A DNA stretch of 64,000 nucleotides, taken from Nectonema munidae. Lineage: Eukaryota; Nematomorpha; Nectonematoida; Nectonematidae. The translations under genes and the position numbers were made by a program. The DNA lies in the NCBI GenBank assembly GCA_030549495.1, contig JAUIRK010000567.1, forward strand, positions 350,501-414,500, given 5' to 3'. Shown here one piece after another: positions 10,757 through 22,869 of this stretch. Numbering within the stretch: the stretch's first letter is position 1; each line of letters starts with the position of its first letter. Under the pieces are notes generated by a model. It was not told the origin of the DNA. It saw only the letters and a list, made by a program, of their open reading frames with translations, and did no database searches.

Positions 10757-11449
10757 ATGAGGCAGGTATTAAGCCTACCTAATCCTGCAACGCGGTATGC
10801 TGTAGTTATGCTACACTTGTCTTTTTATTCCTTGTCATCATCTTATAGCGTATGCTTTTGTGAAAGTTGCCATTATTCTCTTCGAACCTCCTCCTCTCTT
10901 CAATACCACGTCGTTTTAAACTTCGAAATGGAGCAAAGTGAATCTATATTTAGGTAAGTAGTAATACTGATCACTAAGTTAATTTTTCTTTTGAAGGTTG
11001 CTATTTTTGTTATAAAAGGGTGGATTCATGTCAAAGAAGTCATTTACATTTTTATGAACGCCAAATGAACAATTCAACTAATAAAATGATATAAACAGAA
11101 CTTGATCATCCAAAGATAAAGGCATTAAATTCTGATTTTAACAATATAAGCTATGCAATTATTGAAGAGTCCAATATAAAAAAATAGGGTTCTTGGAAAC
11201 ACGTCACAATTCAAAAAAGAAATTGCTTCTTTTTTATTAGAACTTCGTAATTTAAATATGGTGTCTGGGGATGCTGTGTCAAAGATTTGTACAAAGTTTT
11301 CGGATTTATTAACACAACAACTTTGCCGCGTAATACTTTTTTTAAGTGTAATTGGAAAAGACTCTAACTTAGAATTATGTAATTCTCTAAAGGCTGAGTC
11401 CACCAGCTTGATTGATGTTTTACATAGTAGAAATTCTATGACTACTTAA
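10757..11449 (+). pseudogene. Fragment of family K gene, N-terminal part (tentative)
   Basis: The first piece (10757–10953) encodes a Cys/His stretch (CESCHYS…QYH) resembling a C2H2-type finger and ends at a strong donor, TTTAG|GTAAGT. A second piece (about 11120–11449) encodes FKKEIASFLLELRNLNMVSG and a following helical segment, ending in a stop at 11447–11449. It resembles the N-terminal region preceding the K-family core. It needs a frameshift near 11180 to read through, so it is a decayed fragment. It lies on the opposite strand to the SAMD3-like copy at 12943–14250. Confidence 0.35.
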
Positions 11450-12942
11450 CTTTTAATGTAATTTAAAATAAATACTATCTGAATAATAACCAAAACTATC
11501 CTCATACTTTATTTTCATTATTCAAAAATAGTTTTAATAATTCAATTTTAACTACTATATAAAGTATTTTTATAATTATCCAAATTTATAGATTTTATTA
11601 AATAAATAAATATTATCAAATTAACAACAGTTAATAATTACTTTTATGTAGATTCCTTAAAGTATTATTATTTAAATTATTTATTGATTACTAAAGTGAC
11701 AATTAATAATGGAAATTTAAAATTGAGTGAAGATATATTATGATAAACACAAAAAATATTTTTTTCATCTCTTCAATTCCATAACATCATTCAAAATAGT
11801 TTTATCATTTTTATTTTTATTATCGTTTATCCTAAAAATCACATCACCAATAAACTTAACGTTTTTAATTTTAAACAAAAAGATTTCGAAAAGCAAACAG
11901 TTGTCAATTATTACTCACTGAAAAAAATAACTAGTAATAGTTACTGGAAAAAACTTGTTATGATAATTGTCCTTAAAATTACTATAATAATCCAATAATA
12001 ATTTTATTATAGTTTTGTCTTGTAATTTTATATTACAATTTTTATTATCTCACTAGTTCATTCTAATAATTTCACCTGAAAATAGTAATAAAAGATTACT
12101 TTATTGATTATTATTTTATTGATTACTGAATAAATATTATTAAAAATTCATAAGCTATTTCTGTTGAATTAAAGTATTTACCCTTTATTCTCATTTTCGT
12201 ATTTTAAACAATTTTGGAAATCGATTAAATTTTGATATAGTCTAATTTTTTAAAAGTAGTCTATTAAATATCATAACATATTTTTTTCTAATTATTTTTT
12301 TACCAAAACAAATTCAATTAAACTTATTTTTAAAAATTTAGTATAATAGTAGAAACCTAGGCAGCTTTTTTAAAAATATATATACATTTTTTGAACAATT
12401 CAACAAGATATAAGAACATTTATTCTAAAATATTCCATTCATATTAAAAAAAGATTGAACCTAAAAATTAAACTTTGTAAAATAAGAAGATGAAAAATTT
12501 ATTTAAGAATTTGCGTATGAACAAAAATCTTTTAAGACAAAAAAATAATAAAAACGTTCATTAAAAAGTAATTTGTTAGCAAAAAATAAAAAGATAATGT
12601 TATGCTAACAAACAATAAATCTAAAGATGTCTATTTATTTCAGCAATTGTGTTGACTATTTTATAATTATAAGCGGGCTTTTTGTCATAATTTTTAAAAA
12701 AAACATTTTTTATATGTATGTATATAACTTTAATGATGAGAGTTTTTCTTATAGATTTTGGGTATGTAAAGTTAAAAACATCGCAAGATAAAAAATAGAT
12801 TTAAACAACTCAACTACATCATTGCAGGATAAAATATAATTATTTATCTATAACAAGAGTGAAAGAGTTTTTCTTCTGAGAATATAAATTAAAAAAATAA
12901 ACTTTCTATTTTTCGTTTTCTTTTAGATCTTTGAAATCTTCT
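11450..12942. other. No gene recognised
   Basis: Very AT-rich DNA with many short A and T runs. The 64-codon ORF at 11727–11921 has composition expected by chance. No repeat with ends was found. Confidence 0.5.
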
Positions 12943-14250
12943 TTAAAAAGAGACAAAATAAGAAAGAGAGTTTGCAATAACCCTAACCCTAAAAAGAAAA
13001 ACAAATTTAAAAAAGGGCAATAATTTTTCTTGCTTACTCCCAATCTTTGCACTGTTTGTTTCGGTATTTATAATTTTTTGTATTTGAATGTGCCTCAATA
13101 TCGGCTTTAATTTTAAAGACAAGCTCTTAATAGCTTTTTGATACTTTTTCAAGTATTGCTCTATAGCAGTGGTTGCCAAACTTTTTCTGATCGTTACCCC
13201 CCACTTTTCATACATGATCCTTGTCTATGGCCTCCACAACAATTATAGCCGGTGAATACCGTGACTGTCCACTAGTATCTAACAATTATAATCATAAGAT
13301 TAATTAAAAAGGGCATTTTGCTAATAGGTGTTTCATGAATAAGCAAAAAAAAGAAGGAAACAGAAAATCCACTGGATGGAAAAAGTTTATTAATCCTACG
13401 CTATGTGATTTAATCTTTGAATCTTACAAATTTGATAACATTGTAACAATTAAGGGCTCTAGTTGGTAGACAATTCTACTCGGTGTGAAGGGTGATGTTG
13501 CAGATTATCGACAGGCTTCTTGATTCTTGGTTTTGTTCCACTTAAAGCACAACGTCAGGCTTCACTTCAAGTCTGTTGGGATATTTCATGTAGAGTAGTT
13601 GAGAGAAGGCAGCCTCACAGGAATAAGTTGATGAAAAAGGTAGAAGTTGGTGAAAAGCTAAGTCACATAAATTTGGATATGAAGCTGCCATTGATGACCA
13701 AAAACTGGGAGAGATTCAGTTTCAAACTTCATCTACCCGCTAAACTCCCCTAGTTTTATTTATGCATAACCTCAGATTATGGCCCCCAGGCGGCCATGGC
13801 CCACAGTTTGGGAACCATTGCTCTATAGGCATACTTCTACATTCTCATCAGTATTAGGATCAAGTCTTTGAAATTCTTTCATTAATTACCCATAAAGATG
13901 AAAATAGAAAATATAATTCAAGTGATCATAAAACTTACTTGACTATAACACTTTAAGAAAGGATACTCCTTTAAAAAAAGAGCAATTTTAACATTTTCAT
14001 TAACCAATTTATTTCTTCGCTTCGAAAATGTGATCTACATTAATTTCTCGTTTTTTTTCTACTTTATGAAATTCTTTTTGAAGCCATTCGTTGTGAAGTG
14101 TTAGGGTTACCTCATCTTTCGAAATGTTAAGAGGGGGAAGGTAATTTTTCATACTCCAAATCCTTTGCACTGAGCTAAACGAATTTTCTTTTTTCACCAA
14201 TCTTCCTAGCTAGAACCTGAAAAAGATGTTTTTTCATTGAGCTTCCTTTC
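12943..14250 (-). pseudogene. SAMD3-like gene fragment, split by a hAT element
   Basis: Reading right to left: about 14215–14009 encodes NYLPPLNISKDE and NEWLQKEFHKVEKK, matching the conserved Y-L-P-P / W-L-Q-x-E-F segment of SAMD3-like proteins. About 13990–13930 encodes a short ALFLKEYPFLKCYSQ piece ending at a donor, CAA|GTAAGT. The next exon starts near 13885 with MKEFQRLDPN. After the 654-bp hAT (13167–13820) it continues as IEQYLKKYQKAIKSLSLKL to about 13020. The intron sits at the same point as in the copy at 20.5–22.1 kb. Frame changes within the exon and the hAT insertion mark it as dead. Family assignment is from motif memory. Confidence 0.6.
13167..13820. mobile_element. Non-autonomous hAT element (654 bp) with TSD CTCTATAG
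   Basis: Ends CAGTGGTTGCCAAACT and AGTTTGGGAACCATTG form 16-bp inverted repeats with two mismatches. They are flanked by perfect 8-bp duplications CTCTATAG (13159–13166, 13821–13828). An internal plus-strand ORF (13520–13753) with QASLQVCWDISCRVVERRQP resembles the conserved helix before the catalytic domain of ZBED-type hAT transposases. The element is thus an internal-deletion derivative of an autonomous relative. It interrupts an exon of the SAMD3-like fragment. Confidence 0.92.
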
Positions 14251-14289
14251 GTTGCATAACCCTATCAGTGACGTGGGGAGGGTTTATTT

Positions 14290-15110
14290 TAGCCCCCTTA
14301 ACTAAAATGTCTCTTGTACCAAATTGGCTACATCTTTTGTTACTATACTTCGTGACATTTCCTAAAATTGATAGCTGCATCTTTTGATACCATTTTCATG
14401 ACAGATGAATGACCTTATTATGCCTAAATCTGTCACTCAAAATCAAAAGTTAAACTTTTTCAGCAAAATTCTGAAAGTACCTCTAGTTAAGCTTATAACT
14501 TTGGTTCTATATTATATACTTTTGAAAATTTATAAATATATAGAGTTTTAAACACATAACAATTTATAGTTTAAATGTTTTCAAAATCATGGTTACTTTT
14601 TGAGAAATGTCAATCAAAATTTTGATTGATGAGAAATATATCTGATAAAATATTACCTTTAAATTTTACATGAAATATATTTTTTATATCAAATCGGGCA
14701 TGCTGATTTTATTTTTGGACTTATTTTTGGAATTTAGAAATTAAAAATACCTATAAGTGTGTAACAAACCTGCGGTTTACTTCTAAAATCTGTCTCTGAA
14801 AACATTCATTCAAATTTTACATGGAATATACACATTATTATAACAAATTAACCGCAATTTCATTTATAAATTCTTTTTGCATTTAGAATTTGAAAATACT
14901 AATCAATGTGAAACAAATTTGCGGTTTATTTCTAAAATCTGACTATGAGAACATTCATTCAAATTTTACATGAAATACACACATTTTTATAACAAATCAA
15001 CAATGCTAATTCCAATTATAGATTGTTTTTGGATTTAGAATGTGAAAATACTTGTAAGCGTGAATCAATCATAAATTAATCATACCTCCCAAAAATGATT
15101 GACATATGAT
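14290..15110 (+). repeat. Dispersed repeat family A, copy 2
   Basis: Same blocks as 9600–10600 in opposite orientation. At least three degenerate units of about 150 bases carry CATTCATTCAAATTTTACATG, a CAATGCTGATT-like block and GTGAAACAAATTTGCGGTTT. It is preceded by the shared palindrome TCAATCAAAATTTTGATTGA near 14611. Confidence 0.7.
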
Positions 15111-15160
15111 ACTTCAACTGAAATAAAGGACTTCATGATTAAATAGTTATACGTAGCTAT

Positions 15161-15562
15161 CAGGGATGGACCGAGAGGGGGGGGGGGATAGGAGGATGCA
15201 TACCCCTCCCCCCCACCAGCAATCTATTCAAGAAAAATTAAGGTTGCTGTTAAATGTAGCTTACATATGAAAAGTTTTAGTTTATAACTTTAAACATTAA
15301 AAACTTTTTCATTTTTTTTTTCGTTTTTATTCAAAAATATTGTTTTTGATAATTACTAAACAATATCATTCAAATAATATTTATACTTTTTTTAGACAAA
15401 AGACGTATTTTAGTTAGAAAATTACTTAGATTTCCTACATCTGTATTAAAAGTATTCGAATCTCTTTTCAAACTAAAATATCCTTGTTTATTTCGTTATG
15501 CCTACTTAACACTAAAACACAATCTAAATACCCCCCACAAAAGATTTCTGGATCCCCCACTG
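15161..15562. mobile_element. Short hAT-like MITE (402 bp) with TSD GTAGCTAT
   Basis: It starts CAGGGATGGACC and ends GGATCCCCCACTG (inverse CAGTGGGGGATCC), giving related but imperfect ends. Perfect 8-bp duplications GTAGCTAT flank it (15153–15160, 15563–15570). Near the left end a run of about 11 G and a run of 7 C flank GGATGCATACC, a hairpin-prone block. No coding remnant is recognised. Confidence 0.8.
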
Positions 15563-15570
15563 GTAGCTAT

Positions 15571-16190
15571 ATATGTACTTTATTTTGTCACAGAACAAAT
15601 AGAATTATAAGTAGGCAAAACAAAATAGCAAAAAAAGAAAATATAACTGAAAATGATATAGAACTAAAAACGGGATTTTATACCGAATTCAATGAGGTGA
15701 TTCATAATGAAATTAATTAAATACAAAACAAGGACTCTGTTTTGATGCGCATCATTTTATTTGAAGGAGAAAGACAGTTCGTTTATAGCATTCACTCTAC
15801 AATATCTCGAAACAAGTTGAATCGGTTAATTTAAATAAGTTTCGTGTTTGACCATTTGAGAAAGTTTTATACGTATAATCAAACAATATACAAATGAACG
15901 AAGATGATAAAGTTGAAACATAATTTATTTATAATAAACATTTGATCGTTTTTTTATATCTAATCATTTGGGTGTCGTATCGTTTCCCTAAAATGAAAAA
16001 TATTTTCACCTCAACATGAGTTTTCTGCATAAAATTTGCTATTTTATTTAATAATTGCTGGCAGTATTTAAAAAAAAGTGAATGATCTCCTTTATTAAAA
16101 ACTGTCAAGGATAATAAAAATAATTAAAAAAAAAGAGAAAAACTTTATTCAAAAATTTGTCTTTTTGACAATCAAGATTCAAAAAAACAT
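15571..16190. other. No gene recognised
   Basis: Flank of the hAT MITE and AT-rich DNA. The ORF at 15484–15720 spans the MITE boundary and is not meaningful. Confidence 0.5.
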
Positions 16191-16645
16191 TTAAAAGAAA
16201 TTTACATTTCTTGGGTTTTTTTCATTATTAAAAGCAAAAATAGTACCTCAATCTACACTTATCGTATCTAATAGATAAGAAAAAGCGGCTACTGTCCATC
16301 TTTTTGGTTTTCTATTTTTGGAATAGTTTCTTATTCTCTGATCGACTATATCCGTTTCACTCTTGGAAAAATCGTTCTGTTTAAAAATTGCAGGTTTACT
16401 TTTTTCATCGTCTACTATAATTCCTAAAATGAGGGGAGGGGGTCTGGAAGTCAAAACTACTACATAATTATGAATTGATAAAAATTCTCTATCTATATTC
16501 CAGCAAAACTTATAAGAAAATTCATCTCTATTATCTAAACTTTTTTTACTTTGCGGAATACCTTTTCTTCTTGTGTCTATTGTACCGATTATAATTAATC
16601 CTTTTTTATACAGCCAATCAGCTAGCTCTATAACAAACGGTCAAT
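16190..16645 (-). mobile_element. piggyBac-like transposase fragment, C-terminal half of catalytic domain
   Basis: From about 16637 to 16248 the minus strand reads openly: ELADWLYKKGLIIIGTIDTR, RRKGIP, then VVVLTSRP, FSKSETDIVDQRI, and RKPKRWTVAAFSYLLDT. These match the piggyBac DDE domain order (L-L-x-x-G-L-x-x-x-G-T-x-R; VD-x-x-D-Q; K-R-W-P…LLD). A weaker continuation lies to about 16190. A stop precedes the segment, so the N-terminal half is missing. It is a dead fragment; no TTAA-bounded ends were found. Confidence 0.7.
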
Positions 16646-17289
16646 AGTTAAATTTCGACCCCTCAAAGATAAATATGCAGTGATAATGCCTCTTATAAGT
16701 GTATAAGTTCTATATATTTTTCTCAATATATACATCGTTACCTTGCCAAAACTTGGATGGCATTTTCTGAAGAAGAGGGAGCCTACTTTATATATACAAA
16801 TGTAACAAATTTTGAGGATTTATAACTTCATTCCTCTAAAATAGAAACTTACCAAATTTTGGATATCTGTATGCACACATAAATGGAATATTCAAAGTTT
16901 GAAAAAATTCGAAAAAGTTAAACATAATATTTAAAAAACATGATGTAATCATGCAAACTCCATTTGAAATATAATTCACAACGTAATTTTCATTCTATAG
17001 TCTAAAAATGAAAAAAAAATTTTTGAACATATATATATATATGAATCAATTTTATAGTATAATGATGAGTATTAAAATTAATATTCGTGCCTCATTGGAA
17101 ATTTTGATACTTAAAAAATTATAGATTCCAAATAAAATCTAAACTTCAAAGAGAAATAAATTCATTTGTGAAACGACTAAAAATTTGAATATAGTCTTTG
17201 GAGAATAGCATGAAAACAAATGTTCAAAAATCAGTACAATATATCTGACCGCAAACATACCACGATTTTAAAAAAGTGACAAATTAATC
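16646..17289. other. No gene recognised
   Basis: AT-rich DNA with a short AT dinucleotide run near 17030–17042. Probably ancient repeat sequence. Confidence 0.45.
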
Positions 17290-17535
17290 AAAAATGTTAA
17301 TAAGCTTGACCATTGTATTCCGTATACATGAAAACGGGTGTATATAAATAGAAAACTTTGCATAAACATTTAAACTAAAAGGCATATATCTTTCAATTTT
17401 TTGATAGGTTTTAATGATTTTTTAAAAAAAATGAACGTAACCATCGTATTCAGCATTCATGAAAATGATTATATATGTGTAAAAAAACTTTGTATAAGCA
17501 CTAAATCTAAAATGATCTTTTTTCAGTTGAGCTGT
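17290..17535. repeat. Degenerate tandem duplication of about 120 bp
   Basis: Two neighbouring stretches share the order 'accat-gtattc…catgaaaa…tatat…aaactttg-ataa…aaactaaa', at roughly 17300–17400 and 17430–17535. Similarity is modest and boundaries are unclear. Confidence 0.35.
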
Positions 17536-17541
17536 CATATA

Positions 17542-17910
17542 TCAATCTAAAAAAGTATTTTGGCAAAAAGTACAATACCCTTTTTTAACTTGAACTCGAT
17601 GATCGGGACAAATTGCAGCATCAAAAACGTTGCAAACACTTCGACAAGACTTTTTACAGTACTTACATGGCTTTAAATAATTTGTCTCTTTTCTTTTGCA
17701 ACTTTTAGAAGTTGTTTCAATATATCCTACTATTAGTCCTGCTTCTTTTATCCCTTTTCTCAAACTTTGTTTTTGAATCCTCCTTGATGAAAAATCAAAA
17801 GCTAGTTGAAAGGAAAATTTTTTTAAAAAATTTCTCCCACTTTCAGGGTAGTAATTTTTTTTTCATCAAAATAAAAGCATTACTCCATGCAACATCTATA
17901 AAGTTATAAT
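17542..17910 (-). mobile_element. piggyBac-like transposase fragment, C-terminal end with Cys-rich domain
   Basis: About 17895–17840 encodes FIDVAWSNAFILMKKK, the end of the catalytic domain. After a frame change, 17810–17542 encodes LAFDFSSRRIQKQSLRKGIK and then CKYC-x3-C-x3-C-x6-CPDH-x7-YCTFC, like the zinc-binding C-terminus of piggyBac transposases, closed by a stop. It starts about where the fragment at 16190–16645 ends in the protein, yet lies on the upstream side of it. The two are thus separate pieces or a rearranged copy. Confidence 0.65.
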
Positions 17911-18399
17911 TTATTAGTTTTTCGTCGACATGAAAACTCCAATTAATTATTGAATCAAGCAAATCTTTTTGCTTGAGAAAAGCAAAGCAGAAATTTGTAA
18001 ATTATAAAACACGTTACTTATTCAGGTCTGATAGAAAAAAATCATATCAATGTTAAAAGTTTATTATTTTTTTTATTTTTAAAATTATTTTATTTAGTTT
18101 TTTATAATTTAGGTTAATTTTTTAGTAAAAAATTAAATAACTAAACTTTTTAAAACTTTTATTCTTTAAAAATATTAGTTTGTGTTTACTAGTTTACTAA
18201 TAAAGTAAATTTTACTAGATTTATCTCATAAATTTATTACTTATTTTTTTCAGTGAGTTGAACTTGGTTATCTTATAGAAAGGTCTTTTTTATAATAAGT
18301 GTGTTATTTCCTTTATTTTCATCATTTTTGAACTCAAAGACAATCAAATTTTCAAAATTTCTTTGAATATTTTCTAAGTTCATATAGAGATATAAATTG
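17911..18399. other. No gene recognised
   Basis: Very AT-rich DNA with long T/A stretches at 18060–18250 and no feature with support. Confidence 0.5.
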
Positions 18400-19090
18400 C
18401 TGTCTTATAATGTAAATAATAATTAAAATTGAAGAGTTTAGCTTTAAAATATTAATGCTAAAGCTTACCGTTTTGATTTTCATAATCTCCAAGAGAGATT
18501 AGATTTTTCAGCTCGTCTATCAATATGTCGTCATCTTTTATTGCTTTTTTATTAATGGATCCATGAAGACAGCATTCTTTTTCAAACTTTAAATCCGGTT
18601 TTTCGTTCAATAATAGAGGATCCATTCTTTGGAAGTTTAACATTATCTAAAAAATTAATAAATGTAACAACATAGAAATAAAATTTTCAATTTAGAATAT
18701 TATAGAAAATTAAATATTTCTATTAAAGGCTTACCTGCTCAGTTTGTGAAAAATAGGTAATCATCAAGAATTTGTTTCAACGAAAAACGAAGGTTGATAA
18801 TTTCCTTTCTTTGTATACTAAATGTTTTGGCCATCTTTAGATTGACTCCTCTTATATCTTTAGAAGTCTTAGTCTTCGAGCATTTTACAGCTCTTCCATT
18901 TCTGCCAAATCATAATTTGATATTCCGCCATCATAATATTCAAGTCCCCATATTTTCTTTGAAGCCATACTTTATTATTCATTAATAAATTTTTTATTTC
19001 TTTGAATAACTTCATCCATGTCTTTTTCCCTGAATCTTCGTTCATTTACATATTTATTCCTTATTTTTGTCTTCCATTATATCTTAAAAA
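18400..19090 (-). pseudogene. SAMD3-like gene fragment (third copy)
   Basis: Right to left: about 19075–18985 is a basic segment. About 18960–18850 carries a decayed stretch readable in pieces. About 18845–18735 encodes LKMAKTFSIQRKEIINLRF and LKQILDDYLFF, matching the 'K-M-x-x-T-F-x-x-R-R' segment of the family and ending at a donor, CAG|GTAAGC (18735/18734). After an intron, 18645–18468 encodes MLNFQRMDPLLLNEKP, closing at another donor, GGTAAGC. The intron following the Y-F-F motif is at the same place as in the other two copies. Internal stops mark it as a relic. Confidence 0.5.
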
Positions 19091-20499
19091 TGAAAGAAAA
19101 TTTTTGTTTAAATAATTTTAAAAATGAAAATAATTTACTTTGATTGAGTCTTTAGAAACGCCACTTTTATTATAAATGCTTGGGGATCCATTTAATTAAG
19201 AATCTACAACATTATTAAAATTTTCTGGTTTTGGATAACTAAATATCAAAGTGTTTATCTCAAATGAGGTTACACAAAATATGTTATATTAAAATATATC
19301 CAATTAAAATCTTTAAAGACGAATGACGCATACACGTACATAATTAAAATTTATTTATTTTATATTAATGATTAAAAACTTACAGTCCGTTCTCGAATTA
19401 AATCATATTGTGATACAGAGTTATATCTGTTAACTTTGTTAAGTTCATTACCCATTTCTAGCTTCAGCAATAAAATTTTTCGACATCCAAGCTTCTGGAA
19501 AATTGTAACTTGCTAGAAAATTTATTCTTAAAAAAGACATTAAAAAATATTTAAATTTTCACATAATAAAAAATACCTATTTTCGAAATGAGAGTTTGTA
19601 AAATTTTCTTTCGAGAGAACTCTATATTGTAAAACTACAGAGTTCTCTAGATCAATAAATTCATCTACTTCTTTGTCCAGATACAAAAACAAAAACTTCC
19701 ATCTTTGAAATTAAAGTTATCTTTCACAATTATCTCGATTAGGCAAAGGATAACTCTTCAGTTATAATAACTTTTGAACAGTTTAAAATTTTATAAATCA
19801 AAAAATTTAAACCCATTCTGATTCAAAATAATATAAAATAGAAAAGCAATTAATGTTGTAAATAATAAAAGATGAATCAATCAAAAGAAATAAAATGGCT
19901 TGATTTTATTTCTTGATAATTTTGTTTTTCGTATTGAATAAACTGCAAAAGGAAATGGATCAAGTAACTCATTCAAATTTATAAGTTCAAACATGCTTGC
20001 TTTGTAAGTGATTGTAAAAATATTTGGTGGTGAGTCTTTCACATAATATGCGTATACTCAGAAAAAAAACTAGTTTGGATAACAATTTTAACTTGTTATA
20101 TAGTTGCAGTCCAAAAAACCACTATTTGAAATAGTGAATTTCACATATATATTAGTAAATTTTACCGACCTACAAAGTAGATATAAGAAAGCAAATGTGT
20201 ATTTTTTAAAGAATGACTTGTTTTTATACCTTGGTTGATAAAATATATTTACAAGTGTGAATAGTGTTTTCATTATTTTAACCAGTGAAAATTTATTGAG
20301 TGCAATTGATCTTAAGATCATTATTGTAGATAAATTTCAATGAAGTTTTTTATTTTATTGATTACAAAGTTAATCATTTTTTATGTATTTTTCTTGCCTA
20401 GTTTCCAATAACTATACTTAAAAAGATATTGTGTGGTATCAATTGTGAAGGTATAATTAAATGAACAATTAAAAATTTATTTAAAAAACATTTTGTGTT
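19091..20499. other. No confident gene; possible further SAMD3-like debris
   Basis: The stretch 19560–19700 (minus) has coding-like composition (DEFIDLENSVV) followed by a possible donor at about 19577, but I cannot place it. The 77-codon ORF at 20088–20321 is unrecognised and rich in I/F/L/K as expected from base composition. Confidence 0.35.
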
Positions 20500-20503
20500 A
20501 TGA

Positions 20504-22080
20504 TTAATGTTGTTGATGACAAACTTTCACTTCTCTTTCAACTTTTGATATTGTTGGGATAATCTTCCTGTAATTTGAATCTTTGTTCTTTAATTCCAAG
20601 AAGATATTTTCAATAAAAGTCAACATTTTTTTGATACTTTCGGGATATGAAAAATTGTGAATATAAGATATGAAGACCATGCCCATAAGCAATTTTGAAA
20701 AAGACGAGCAATAGAAGATTTCCTTGCCTTCTATTTGTAAGTTGAAATAGTTTTCATCAGTATCATAGATTTTCCTCTTTGTGACCATTATAATTGGTTC
20801 TTAGATTCATTCATTATTTTTTCAAAATTTCGTTCAAAGGCAACGCAACGGCTTCAAGTAAAAGAACTTCTCAACTATCTAAAAACTATAAATGAAAATT
20901 AGAAGCTACCTTTTTGAGAAAAATCGTTAAAAGACGAATGTGTAAGAATTTCTTCATATAAAAAAGATATTTTTTTAATTTTTATCAAATTCAGTATTGG
21001 TTTGCTATAGTATTGTATTTTTTTAGAAACTAAAAGTATTATTTCTGTTGCTTTCACTTTAGAGCCTAATCTATCAAATTCTTGATGTATCTGAAAAAAT
21101 ATAAAGAAAAATGCAGAAAAAGAAATTGTTAAAACACATACCTGTTCTTCTAAAATCATAAATGGATATTCTTCTAACACTTTCAAAATTGACTCATTTT
21201 TATTAATTATCATTAATCTTCTGTCACAGTATGTAATATCCATTTTCATCTTGACAATTTTCTCATTGTAAAACGATTTAGTGAATTCTTTTTGAAGCCA
21301 TGTCTTGTGATCTATTATCAGGCTGTCTGTTTCTGAACCACTAGAAGGAAATTCAGTTTCAAATCTTGAAATGGAATATCTTATACCATTTTGTTTGCGT
21401 GCTTTGGCCTTTACTTCTTTGAGAACCTTGTCTCTTTCTCTTCTTTGATTACACCAAAAATACTTAATTTTTGTTCTCCAGTATAGCTAAATATAACTTT
21501 ATTATCAAAAAAATTGAATTAAAAATGATTACTAAAATCTACTTTGCAAGATTTAAGTGGTAGACAACTTTTCCCAAGTTGGTACTGAAATGTCTCAAGG
21601 TGCAGATCAACTAGTTGAGTATATTTCTCGCTACTAGGATAACTAAAGTTTGATGATAAGTAATATTATTTATAAAAAAAATTAAAAAATTTTTTACAGT
21701 CCTCCTTCATACTGAGTATAAAAAGTATAAAGAGAATCAAGTAACTTTGTCGTGTCAGATGAAGTAAGTTTTTCTTCGGAAAAGAGTTTACTTGCAACAC
21801 CTTTTTGTAAATTTTCTATAGGAAATTTCAGTATAACTGGCCACTTTTTCCTGAAAAAAAGCTTAAATATATAATTATATACTTTTAATAGTTATACTTA
21901 CAAGTTTTCTTTTTCTTTGATTTCAATAACATCACAGCTTTTTGCATTAGCAAGAATTGAGTCTGAAGCATGCTGCTGCTTTTCACAAACTTCAGTTAAT
22001 GATATTTGGACTTTTAGTTTTATTAAATTGATCAGACTCAAATAAAGTGAGAAGTTTAATTTTCAATAATTTTTGTTGCA
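20504..22080 (-). pseudogene. SAMD3-like multi-exon gene, main copy
   Basis: Exons with GT–AG borders can be read right to left: ~22005–21902 (CEKQQHASDSILANAKSCDV), 21850–21698 (LKKWPVILKFP … FYTQYEGG), 21642–21543 (YPSSEKYTQLVDLHLETFQY), 21486–21142 (WRTKIKYFWCNQRR … HKTWLQKEFTKSF … EEYPFMILEEQ), 21090–20910 (IHQEFDRLGSKVKATEI), then 20880–20504 (ALPLNEIL; LLMGMVFISYIHNFSYPESI). Reading phase holds across these introns. The order and motifs fit the uncharacterised proteins often labelled SAMD3-like in fish and invertebrates, which end in a conserved hydrophobic segment before a final helix. The last exon needs frame changes, so this copy is probably broken. It follows family K on the same strand after about 450 bases. 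Confidence 0.65.
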
Positions 22081-22869
22081 TCAATATTTTGAAAGAGTCA
22101 TCCAAATCAATAAAATCTATTCAAAATCATAATACTTCACTAAATAAATTGTGTTAGATTGTATACATTTTGACAAAATTTCAAAAGACTTTGAAGGTTC
22201 AATGGCTGAGGCAAAAGAAATTTCTTTGTAGATAGACTATGTACATATGTCTTAAATTTTAAATGAAGTAAACAAAATGCTTAATCAAAAGAATTGTGAG
22301 AAATTAAAGATTTTTTAAAGTATATAGACCCAAGGGATGATAGTCTGCTTTATCAATTATCAACTTTTAGAAGAGTATATTCTTAAACGATATAAAAAAA
22401 AGTGATTGTAAAATAGTGATTTTTTTTAATTTTCCGCAAAGAAAATACACCTCTCCTGAAAATGATGCAAAAGAATACAAAATCTTATTAAACTTAATTT
22501 CTTCAAGCGTATCATAACTTCAAATACACTTTCCAACATGACAAGAAATGCCAAATATGCTGATAGATTTGAAATGTTCCACAAATTCTGATAAAAAAAT
22601 ATGATTGAAGTAACGTTTGAATAGTTGGGGGAAAACGTTCAATGCAGGGCCGGCCTTAGTGATTGCGGGGCCCAATGCAAAAAATTTTTGAGGGGCCTAG
22701 CATGAGCGAAAAGCAATTAAAAAATACATAAAATTTATTTTATCTTTTTAACTAAAAAATCAAATTAGCTTTATTTTGCGAACTTTGCGTTCAGCAAAAT
22801 TATGTACAATATTATCAAAGTTTTGATCTCTACAAAGATCACGCTCAATTGAAAGGATGGCCAAGTCGT

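Noticed and set aside
12976-12992. CCCTAACCCTAA telomere-like motif
   Set aside because: Only two repeats inside SAMD3-like gene debris; too short to be an interstitial telomere with confidence.
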